A DNA stretch of 7,923 nt from Chloroflexota bacterium (GTDB taxonomy: Bacteria > Chloroflexota > Dehalococcoidia > SM23-28-2 > RBG-16-64-32). The position numbers were made by a program, and so were the translations under genes. Positions 1 to 4,641 of this stretch are shown here, piece after piece; the stretch's first letter is position 1; every line of letters starts with the position of its first letter. A model generated the notes under the pieces. That model ran no database searches, was not told the origin of the DNA, and saw only the letters and a program-made list of their open reading frames with translations. The stretch covers positions 1-7,923 of the forward strand of contig JADFKX010000095.1 of NCBI GenBank assembly GCA_022564695.1, read 5' to 3'.

Positions 1-639
1 CATGCCGCCGCCCGCCCCGAAGCCGGACTGAACGCCCTGGACGCCATGATCGCCTCCTTCGTCAACATTGGTCTCCTGCGCCAGCAGCTCCGCGACGCTG
101 CCCGAATCCACGGCATCATCACCGATGGCGGCCAGGCGGTTAACGTTATCCCTCACCACACGGCGGCCAGTCTCCTCATCCGCGCCGAGGACGACGTCTA
201 TATTGACGAGGCGCTTAAGGAGAAGGTGCTCGCCTGCTTTAGGGCGGCGGCGGAAGCGACGGGCTGCCGGCTGGAGCACCGCTGGGGGGAGGAGTCACGC
301 TACAAGGCGATGTCCTCCAACCGCGCCCTCGCTGGGGCCTACCGCACGAACATCGAGGGGTTGGGGCGTAAGGTGATCGAGCCGGAGTCGCGTCGCTCCA
401 TGGGCTCCACGGACATGGGCAACGTCAGCGCCATCGTCCCCGCCATTCATCCTTCCATCACTGTGGCGCCGCCGGACATCCCGATTCACACGGTGGAGTT
501 TCGCGAGATGGCCGCCAGCGATGCCGGCCACAAGGCGCTGCTGGACTCGGCCAAGGCGCTGGCTATGACCGCCGTGGACGTCCTCACGGACGCCGATCTG
601 CGAGAGCGGATGAAGCGGGAGTTCGACTCATCGAAGTAG
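1..639 (+). CDS. M20-family amidohydrolase/peptidase, C-terminal part (5' end outside window)
   Basis: The reading frame is open from base 1 (first codons read HAAARPEAGLNALDA) to a TAG at 637-639, so the start lies upstream and 212 residues are visible. The HAAARPE.GLNALDA..ASFVNIGLLRQQL stretch and the later GSTDMGNVSAIVPAIHPSI block are hallmarks of the M20 metallo-amidohydrolase branch that includes p-aminobenzoyl-glutamate hydrolase (AbgB-like) and the M20 domain-containing 2 aminoacylases. These cytosolic enzymes use a bound metal to cut amide bonds of N-acyl or aminoacyl substrates. The visible part holds the end of the lid/dimerisation domain (roughly the first 100 residues) and then the return to the catalytic domain, ending in a helix rich in Ala and Lys. 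The N-terminal metal ligands are outside the window, so activity cannot be judged and the substrate is unknown. plsX follows 32 bases later on the same strand, possibly co-transcribed, with no obvious functional link. Confidence 0.88.
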   Translation, partial: HAAARPEAGLNALDAMIASFVNIGLLRQQLRDAARIHGIITDGGQAVNVIPHHTAASLLIRAEDDVYIDEALKEKVLACFRAAAEATGCRLEHRWGEESRYKAMSSNRALAGAYRTNIEGLGRKVIEPESRRSMGSTDMGNVSAIVPAIHPSITVAPPDIPIHTVEFREMAASDAGHKALLDSAKALAMTAVDVLTDADLRERMKREFDSSK

Positions 640-671
640 GTACAGGCTCTAGGCTAAGGTAAAGTGAGAGT

Positions 672-1691
672 GTGAGCGATAATCCCATCATAGGCGTGGA
701 CGCCATGGGTGGCGATAACGCCCCAACGGAGATCGTGGCCGGGGCGGTTCGCGCCGCCAAGGAGCTGGGCGTACGTGTCGCCCTCGTAGGGCGGTCTGAG
801 GAGATCGTCGCCTGCATGGCGCGGCAAGGGCCCACGCCCGATACGATCACCGTCGTTCCTGCCTCTGAGGTGATCGAGATGGACGAATCGCCCGCCCAGG
901 CGGCCCGTCACAAGAAGGACTCCTCCATCGTTGTGGGTTTGCGGATGGTGAAGCAGGGGGAGGCCGGCGCCTTCGTCTCGGCCGGGAACACCGGGGCGAT
1001 AATGGCCGCCGCTATCATGTACCTGGGCCGCATCAAGGGGATCGAGCGGCCCACGCTGGTGGCTCTCATGCCACTCTCAGGGAAGGTCACCGCCTTCTTG
1101 GACGTGGGCGCCAACGCCGATTGCAAGCCGAACTACCTGTTCCAGTTCGCGGGGATGGCCTCCGCTTATATGCGGCACGTGTGGGATGTGGAGCGGCCCA
1201 GGGTGGCGCTGCTGAACATCGGCGAGGAGGAGGCGAAGGGGAGCACGCTGGCCCAGGAGGCCTACCAGCTGCTGGCCGGGAGCGACCTCAACTTCATCGG
1301 AAACGTGGAGGGCCAGGACGTCCCCACCGATATCGCCGACGTTATCGTAACCGATGGCTTCACGGGGAACGTCGTCATCAAGACGATGGAGGGGATGGCG
1401 GAGTTCATCATGGGTCAGCTCAGGGTTGCTATCAAGAGCCGCCCCTGGTACGCGGCGGCAGGTCTGGCGCTTATGCCCGCCTTCAATCAGATGCGCAAGA
1501 AGCTGGACTACCGGGAGTATGGCGCCGGGCCGCTGCTGGGCGTGAACGGGCTTGTGTTCATCGGCCACGGCCGCAGCGATGCCCGCGCAATCTACAGCGC
1601 TCTGCGCGTCGCCCGTGATGCCGCGCAGTCGGGCATGCTTGAGGCGTTGCGGGAGGTAGCGCCGGTCAGGGGAAAAAGGGAGGCGGGATAG
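672..1691 (+). CDS. plsX: phosphate acyltransferase PlsX
   Basis: This 339-residue protein has the usual length and the diagnostic blocks of PlsX. The N-terminal GVDAMGGDNAP (residues 8-18) is the family signature. It is followed by the SAGNTGAIMAAA loop (about 103-114), the LDVGANADCKP segment, LLNIGEEEAKG and VTDGFTGNVVIKTMEG. PlsX makes acyl-phosphate from acyl-ACP and inorganic phosphate at the membrane face; PlsY then uses it to acylate glycerol-3-phosphate, the first step of phospholipid synthesis. The GTG start at 672 is chosen because the signature begins a few residues later and the earlier GTG at 664 runs straight into a stop. The ribosome site before it (GTGAGAG) is weak. In many bacteria plsX sits with rpmF and fabH or fabD; none of these is seen here, and the next gene is convergent. 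Function is secure by family recognition. Confidence 0.96.
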   Translation: MSDNPIIGVDAMGGDNAPTEIVAGAVRAAKELGVRVALVGRSEEIVACMARQGPTPDTITVVPASEVIEMDESPAQAARHKKDSSIVVGLRMVKQGEAGAFVSAGNTGAIMAAAIMYLGRIKGIERPTLVALMPLSGKVTAFLDVGANADCKPNYLFQFAGMASAYMRHVWDVERPRVALLNIGEEEAKGSTLAQEAYQLLAGSDLNFIGNVEGQDVPTDIADVIVTDGFTGNVVIKTMEGMAEFIMGQLRVAIKSRPWYAAAGLALMPAFNQMRKKLDYREYGAGPLLGVNGLVFIGHGRSDARAIYSALRVARDAAQSGMLEALREVAPVRGKREAG

Positions 1692-1734
1692 AGCAATCCG
1701 GGCGCCTTCAGTCGCTGGTTAGGTGTGATGTAGG

Positions 1735-1778
1735 GGAGGCCCCGCTGGCTTCTGGCCTCCACGCCGCTATCAGCGGGG
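1735..1778. terminator. hairpin-forming gap between convergent plsX and tetR, candidate bidirectional terminator
   Basis: Two alternative stems share bases. GGAGGCC (1735-1741) pairs with GGCCTCC (1754-1760) over a 12-base loop. CCCCGCTG (1740-1747) pairs with CAGCGGGG (1771-1778). Both lie between the stop codons of two convergent genes, where a two-way terminator is expected. Neither stem is followed by a good T run on either strand, so a classical intrinsic terminator is not proven. Confidence 0.4.
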
Positions 1779-1794
1779 GTCGCCGAGGGTGGCT

Positions 1795-2415
1795 CTAATC
1801 CGTCGCCAGCCACTCGGATAGCGTGCGAGTGAGCGGCTCCAGCATCTCTTCCAGGCGCACGGTCTCCGGCGCCAAGTGCGATTGCATGATGCTGCCCTCA
1901 ACGGTCGCGATGAGAAGAGTGGCGGCGAACCGCAAGTCGATGTCTTTGCGTGTGCGCCCGGCATCACGGCTGGCGCTTAGAATTTCTACGATCAACTCTC
2001 GCCAGCGGTCGTACATTGCTGCCAGCCGCTGGCGCACCTTCTCGTTGCGGGAGGCATGGGCGGCGAACTCCGCGTATAGAGAGCCCCATAGCGGGTCATC
2101 ACGCAGTAGCTTGAACACCCCGCTGAGGATCATCCGCACGTTATTGGCCAGGGGCTGGGTGTGCTCCACTGCCTGGCGGAACGCTTCCTGCTGGCGGGAG
2201 ATGCGCTCCTCCAGCATGGCCCAGAGCAGGTCCTCCTTGGTATCGAAGTGGACGTAGAAGGCACCCTTGGAGAAGCCTGCCTCCCGCACGATCTCGTCCA
2301 CCGTTGCCCGGTCGAAGCCGGAGCGGGCGAGGACGCCCGTGGCAGCCTCCATCAGGCGTGCACGGGTGTCCTGGCCGCGGCGTCGCCGCGGTGAATCTTT
2401 GAGCACTGCGGTCAT
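1795..2415 (-). CDS. TetR/AcrR-family transcriptional regulator
   Basis: The protein is 206 residues, typical for a TetR-family repressor. After a basic N-terminal tail (RRRRGQDTRAR), residues about 17-63 form the family DNA-binding domain; the helix-turn-helix is near residues 36-57 (TVDEIVREAGFSKGAFYVHF, followed by the usual K..L after a short gap). The C-terminal two thirds is helical, resembles AcrR-type ligand-binding and dimerisation regions, and gives no clue to the ligand. The gene follows a small membrane protein gene on the same strand after 39 bases. An 18-bp palindrome at 2677-2694 over the promoter of that upstream gene is a likely binding site, which suggests autoregulation. 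There is no Shine-Dalgarno before the ATG at 2415, but a perfect TATAAT lies 9 bases upstream of it, so a second, leaderless transcript is likely. The regulated substrate is unknown; no efflux pump or metabolic gene is adjacent. Confidence 0.92.
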   Translation of the reverse strand: MTAVLKDSPRRRRGQDTRARLMEAATGVLARSGFDRATVDEIVREAGFSKGAFYVHFDTKEDLLWAMLEERISRQQEAFRQAVEHTQPLANNVRMILSGVFKLLRDDPLWGSLYAEFAAHASRNEKVRQRLAAMYDRWRELIVEILSASRDAGRTRKDIDLRFAATLLIATVEGSIMQSHLAPETVRLEEMLEPLTRTLSEWLATD

Positions 2416-2424
2416 AGTGGGGCG

Positions 2425-2454
2425 ATTATACCCCGGCTCGCATCATGGGGCCAA
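2425..2454 (-). promoter_or_regulatory. internal promoter of tetR, probably leaderless
   Basis: On the minus strand TTGGCC (2454-2449) and a perfect TATAAT (2430-2425) are 18 bases apart. Transcription should begin near 2418-2416, almost at the ATG (2415-2413), and no ribosome-binding site is present between them. The -35 box abuts the stop codon of the upstream small gene. The motif match is direct; leaderless use is inferred. Confidence 0.55.
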
Positions 2455-2655
2455 TTAGGGGACCCACAGGCGGGCTACCAGCTCGGCCCGGTCGCGCGGG
2501 CTGAGCCGCGGCGGCTCGCCGCTGCGGAGGAGCGACTCCAGGCTGTGTGCGGCCAGGGCCGCCAGCCGGGGGAACCCACCCGTTAGGGCTGTGATGACCG
2601 CGAAGGTCAATATCAGTGCGGTCGCTGTCGTAGCGATGATCAGCGCCGTCAGCAT
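2455..2655 (-). CDS. small single-span membrane protein of unknown function
   Basis: This is a 66-residue predicted protein that I do not recognise as any family. Residues about 2-26 (LTALIIATTATALILTFAVI and onward) form one strongly hydrophobic segment, long enough to span the membrane. A short amphipathic stretch follows (about 29-46, containing RLAALAAHSLESLLRS), and then a charged tail PPRLSPRDRAELVARLWVP. The ATG at 2655 is chosen over an in-frame ATG at 2721 for two reasons. An excellent ribosome site, AAAGGAG, sits 7 bases before it, and the upstream ATG overlaps the -35 box of the apparent promoter. The gene is first in a two-gene unit with the TetR regulator, under a promoter overlaid by a palindrome, so its expression probably follows the TetR ligand. 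It may be a membrane peptide tied to whatever stress the regulator senses; nothing in the sequence says more. Confidence 0.65.
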   Translation of the reverse strand: MLTALIIATTATALILTFAVITALTGGFPRLAALAAHSLESLLRSGEPPRLSPRDRAELVARLWVP

Positions 2656-2676
2656 CGTGAATCTCCTTTCTATAAC

Positions 2677-2694
2677 ATACCGACCAGTCAGTAT
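2677..2694. promoter_or_regulatory. candidate TetR-family operator
   Basis: ATACCGACCAGTCAGTAT is an imperfect inverted repeat in which 7 of 9 base pairs are symmetric; the centre GACCAGTC fits the GAC..GTC type of half-site common for TetR-family repressors. It overlaps the last two bases of the -10 box and the predicted start site of the minus-strand promoter at 2693-2721, so a bound dimer would block initiation. The tetR gene of the same unit is the obvious candidate binder, by proximity only. Confidence 0.65.
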
Positions 2695-2721
2695 TGTATC
2701 ACCTATATAGACCTGATTCAA
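2693..2721 (-). promoter_or_regulatory. promoter of the small membrane protein-tetR unit
   Basis: On the minus strand TTGAAT (2721-2716) and TACAAT (2698-2693) are separated by exactly 17 bases, each matching the sigma-70 consensus closely (4/6 and 5/6). The predicted start, near 2686, lies inside the palindrome at 2677-2694. The transcript would have about 30 untranslated bases carrying a strong Shine-Dalgarno for the ATG at 2655. Confidence 0.65.
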
Positions 2722-2768
2722 TGCAGTTCGTTACGGATGGCTTGGAGCAGGGCTTCAGCGGGCAGCGG

Positions 2769-3062
2769 TTAGTCTTGGGGCGCGGCGGTCGCGCCGAAGC
2801 GCAGCCAGATACGCAAGGCGGACTGGAGGTTGCGCAGCCCCTTGTCCGCGGGGAGGCCGGCCAGCAGGCAGCTCTCAATGTGCTGGTCCATGATCAGCAG
2901 CCCCACCTGATCCAGGCCGCTGCGTGCCGCCATCAGCTGCGTCAGTACGTCATCGCACATCCGGTCCTCGGACACCATGCGGTGAATGCCCCGTATCTGG
3001 CCCTCGATGCGGCGGAGCCGGGCGAGGAGAGCCTCAACCTCAGTCTTGGTGTCTTGCGCCAT
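2769..3062 (-). CDS. csoR: CsoR/RcnR-family (DUF156) metal- or redox-sensing repressor
   Basis: This is a small all-helical repressor of the DUF156 family, starting LLARLRRIEGQIRGI.RMV, the family's DNA-binding helix. It starts at ATG 3062 (97 residues), not ATG 3086, because GGAG lies 9 bases before it and the upstream ATG falls inside the operator palindrome. With this start the Cu(I)-ligand set of CsoR is complete and carries the same numbers as in Mycobacterium tuberculosis CsoR: Cys36, His61 and Cys65 (RMC and QHIESC). The nickel/cobalt RcnR pattern and the His-lacking CstR pattern do not fit. The second-shell residues of that protein, Tyr35 and Glu81, are Met35 and Ser81 here, so the coupling of metal to DNA release may differ. 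It lies divergent from thioredoxin and shares a control region with it that holds a CsoR-type palindrome. No copper pump or chaperone is in the window. The family is certain; the true inducer (copper or another thiol-reactive signal) is open. Confidence 0.92.
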   Translation of the reverse strand: MAQDTKTEVEALLARLRRIEGQIRGIHRMVSEDRMCDDVLTQLMAARSGLDQVGLLIMDQHIESCLLAGLPADKGLRNLQSALRIWLRFGATAAPQD

Positions 3063-3079
3063 CTCGTATTGCTCCTGCG

Positions 3080-3109
3080 TTGACATACCCCATAGGGGTA
3101 TGCTACCAT
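3080..3109 (+). promoter_or_regulatory. promoter of trxA (and probably trxB)
   Basis: A perfect -35 TTGACA (3080-3085) is followed after 18 bases by TACCAT (3104-3109), preceded by the TGc (3101-3103) of an extended -10. The start would be near 3116, giving a leader of about 65 bases before the ATG at 3183. The spacer is almost completely filled by the inverted repeat at 3084-3102, the standard arrangement for repression of this promoter. Confidence 0.65.
3084..3102. promoter_or_regulatory. CsoR-type operator
   Basis: CATACCCC-ATA-GGGGTATG is a perfect 8-base inverted repeat with a 3-base centre. It matches the known CsoR operator style (TACCC...GGGTA). It lies 21 bases upstream of the csoR start codon. 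It overlaps the spacer of the trxA promoter on the plus strand and the start region of the csoR promoter on the minus strand, so one bound repressor could silence both. Confidence 0.85.
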
Positions 3110-3129
3110 CACTCCAGCAAACCAGTCAA
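3100..3129 (-). promoter_or_regulatory. promoter of csoR
   Basis: On the minus strand TTGACT (3129-3124) and TAGCAT (3105-3100) are 18 bases apart. The -10 overlaps the -10 of the opposing trxA promoter by two bases, and the predicted start near 3093 falls inside the palindrome at 3084-3102, implying autorepression. The -35 is strong and the -10 moderate (4/6). Confidence 0.5.
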
Positions 3130-3182
3130 GGGCTGCACTTCGTATCGATGATAGGATGGCAGCGCAACAGTAGGAGGATGGG

Positions 3183-3509
3183 ATGACCAAACCCGCAGAC
3201 GTTACGGATGGCAACTTCGAGGCCGAGGTCCTTAAGTCGGACAAGCCGGTTCTCGTGGACTTCTGGGCCCCCTGGTGTGGCCCCTGCCGCATGGTCGCCC
3301 CCGTGGTGGAGGAGCTGGCCGAGGAGTATGACGGTAAGGTGAAGTTCCTCAAGCTCAACACTGACGACGAAATTAACACGGCTGCTAAGTACGGCATCCG
3401 CAGCATACCTACATTGCTGATGTTCAAGGGCGGCGAGGCTGTCGATCAGATAATCGGGTTCCGGCCCAAGGGAGACCTTAAGAAGACGATCGATAAGGCG
3501 CTGGCCTAG
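3183..3509 (+). CDS. trxA: thioredoxin
   Basis: A 108-residue classical thioredoxin with the active site WCGPC (residues 31-35, in VDFWAPWCGPCRMVAP) and the cis-proline loop SIPTLLMF (Pro76). Length and fold order match stand-alone cytosolic thioredoxin, which passes electrons to disulfide substrates and is recharged by thioredoxin reductase with NADPH. The ATG at 3183 is supported by AGGAGG at 3172-3177. A reductase gene follows after 13 bases in the same direction, the normal trxA-trxB pairing, but that gene carries a stop codon. Expression is likely controlled by the divergent CsoR-family repressor, through the palindrome lying between the -35 and -10 boxes of this promoter. No signal peptide or membrane anchor is seen. 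Confidence 0.96.
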   Translation: MTKPADVTDGNFEAEVLKSDKPVLVDFWAPWCGPCRMVAPVVEELAEEYDGKVKFLKLNTDDEINTAAKYGIRSIPTLLMFKGGEAVDQIIGFRPKGDLKKTIDKALA

Positions 3510-3522
3510 AGGTCGCTGGGTT

Positions 3523-4452
3523 GTGGCCCGACAGGAATACGAGATCGTGATAATCGGCGGCGGGCCCGCGGGCCTCGCCGCCGGTCTATAAGCGGCCCGC
3601 GCGCGCCGTAAGACTGTTCTTCTGGAGAAGGGGGTAATCGGCGGGCAGATATCTCTTACGGAGCTTGTGGAGAACTACCCGGGCGTCCCTTCCATCAACG
3701 GCTTCGATCTGGCCCAGGCGATGCTCGAGCAGGCCGAGAGCTGCGGCATGGAGACGCAGCTCGTCGAGACGACGGCGTTGGAGCAGGATGGAAAGGCGTG
3801 GCTGGTACGCACGGCTGAAGGCGAGTACCTGGCCAGGGCCGTGATCGTCACCGCTGGCGCCGACTACAACAAGCTGGGCGTCCCCGGCGAGGAGCGTCTC
3901 ACCGGCCGTGGCGTGTCCTACTGCGCCACCTGCGATGCCGCCTTCTTCAAGGGGCAGCATGTGGCCGTTGTCGGCGGCGGCGACGCCGCCATGGACGAGG
4001 GGTTGTTCACCACTCGCCATGTCGACAAGATCTCCGTCATCCACCGTCGCGACCGGTTGCGGGCCAGCGCCATCCTCCAGGAGCGGGCGTTCGCCAACTC
4101 TAAGATGGAGTTCGTCTGGAACACGGTAGTCACCGAGATTCTGGGCGAGGAGGCCGTTACCGGCGTACGTCTCCGTAATAGGGAGACGGGCGAAGACAGC
4201 AGTATGGATGTGGCCGCCGTATTCATCTTCATCGGCCAGCACCCCAACACGGACTTCCTCCGCGGGCTGGTTCCGACTGACGAGGGAGGGCACGCGGTGG
4301 TGAACGACTGGATGGAGACGGAGCGGCCGGGCCTGTACGTCGCCGGCGATGCCCGCCGCAACTCCGCCCGTCAAGTGGTCAGCTCCGCCGGCGACGGCGC
4401 CACTGCCGCCATCGCCGCCGAGCACTACCTCAGCAGCAACTTCGCCGCCTGA
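3523..4452 (+). pseudogene. trxB: thioredoxin reductase, interrupted by in-frame TAA at codon 23
   Basis: Read from GTG 3523, the frame gives 309 codon positions before the TGA, the normal length for a bacterial NADPH-thioredoxin reductase. The FAD-binding motif GGGPAGLAAGL (residues 12-22) is followed at once by TAA (3589-3591), where the family has Tyr (GLYAAR); the same frame then continues AARARRKTVLLEKG and GGQI..TELVENYPG without shift. The rest is intact: redox pair CATC (Cys134 and Cys137), NADPH-binding GGGDAAMDEG (151-160) with the HRRDRLRA motif, and C-terminal YVAGDARRNSARQVVSSAGDG. A single TAT or TAC to TAA change explains everything. An internal GTG at 3667 (261 residues) would lack the first FAD-binding strand and helix and should not fold as an active enzyme. 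Intact motifs and normal codon use downstream point to a very recent mutation or a base-calling error. It follows trxA by 13 bases and should share its promoter. Confidence 0.85.
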
Positions 4453-4502
4453 GGGGGGCTTGGCGGCGTCCAGCGCTGGAGTTGGCCTGACTTCTGACCC
4501 TG

Positions 4503-4508
4503 TATACT
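4503..4508 (+). promoter_or_regulatory. -10 element of tRNA-Sec promoter
   Basis: TATACT lies 8 bases before the first tRNA base, so transcription would start at or just before the mature 5' end. A TTGGCC at 4482-4487 could be the -35, but its 15-base spacing is short. Confidence 0.45.
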
Positions 4509-4516
4509 GCCAGTGC

Positions 4517-4613
4517 GGGAGTGGAAGGGTCCCGGTGGGCTTCGCGGTCTTCAAAACCGTTGCGGGGCGGTTGTCCCGTCCCGGGTGGGTTCGACTCCCA
4601 TGCACTCCCGCCA
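4517..4613 (+). tRNA. selC: selenocysteine tRNA (anticodon TCA)
   Basis: The 97-base gene folds as a tRNA-Sec. The anticodon stem GCGGT/ACCGT (4544-4548, 4556-4560) encloses the loop CTTCAAA with anticodon TCA (4551-4553), which reads UGA. The D arm has the six-pair stem and four-base loop special to tRNA-Sec (GGGTCC, CGGT, GGGCTT, 4527-4542). A long variable arm is present (CGGGGC/GTCCCG, 4563-4578), as is a T arm with loop TTCGACT (4585-4601). The acceptor GGGAGTG pairs with CACTCCC; the eighth pair expected in bacterial tRNA-Sec is G4524 opposite G4602, a mismatch. Discriminator G4610 and CCA (4611-4613) are encoded. The segment pattern matches E. coli selC from end to end. It charges with Ser, and SelA then converts this to Sec for SelB-guided insertion. 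No sel gene and no selenoprotein is in the window. Confidence 0.93.
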
Positions 4614-4641
4614 GATGGGCCTTATTGGGGGCGTTTCGCGC

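Noticed and set aside
2656..2721. Extension of the small membrane protein to ATG 2721
   Set aside because: The extension covers the -35, -10 and palindrome, while the internal ATG 2655 has an excellent Shine-Dalgarno.
3063..3086. csoR start at ATG 3086
   Set aside because: This ATG is part of the operator palindrome; ATG 3062 has a good ribosome site and gives the family's standard ligand numbering.
3589..3591. The trxB stop as a selenocysteine codon, given the nearby tRNA-Sec
   Set aside because: Selenocysteine is read at TGA; this codon is TAA, and the family residue here is Tyr, not a redox Cys.
3667..4452. Shortened thioredoxin reductase starting at GTG 3667
   Set aside because: This GTG encodes the Val of the conserved ELVENYPG block in mid-domain; starting there removes the FAD-binding fold, and no ribosome site precedes it.
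4469..4480. Perfect 12-bp palindrome TCCAGCGCTGGA between trxB and the tRNA
   Set aside because: It has no loop and no T run, and one or two such sites are expected by chance in 8 kb; no regulator is linked to it.
3586..4605. Long minus-strand frame of 339 codons opposite trxB and the tRNA
   Set aside because: It is a shadow of GC-rich codons; the plus strand carries unmistakable reductase motifs and a tRNA, and the antisense protein has no recognisable features.
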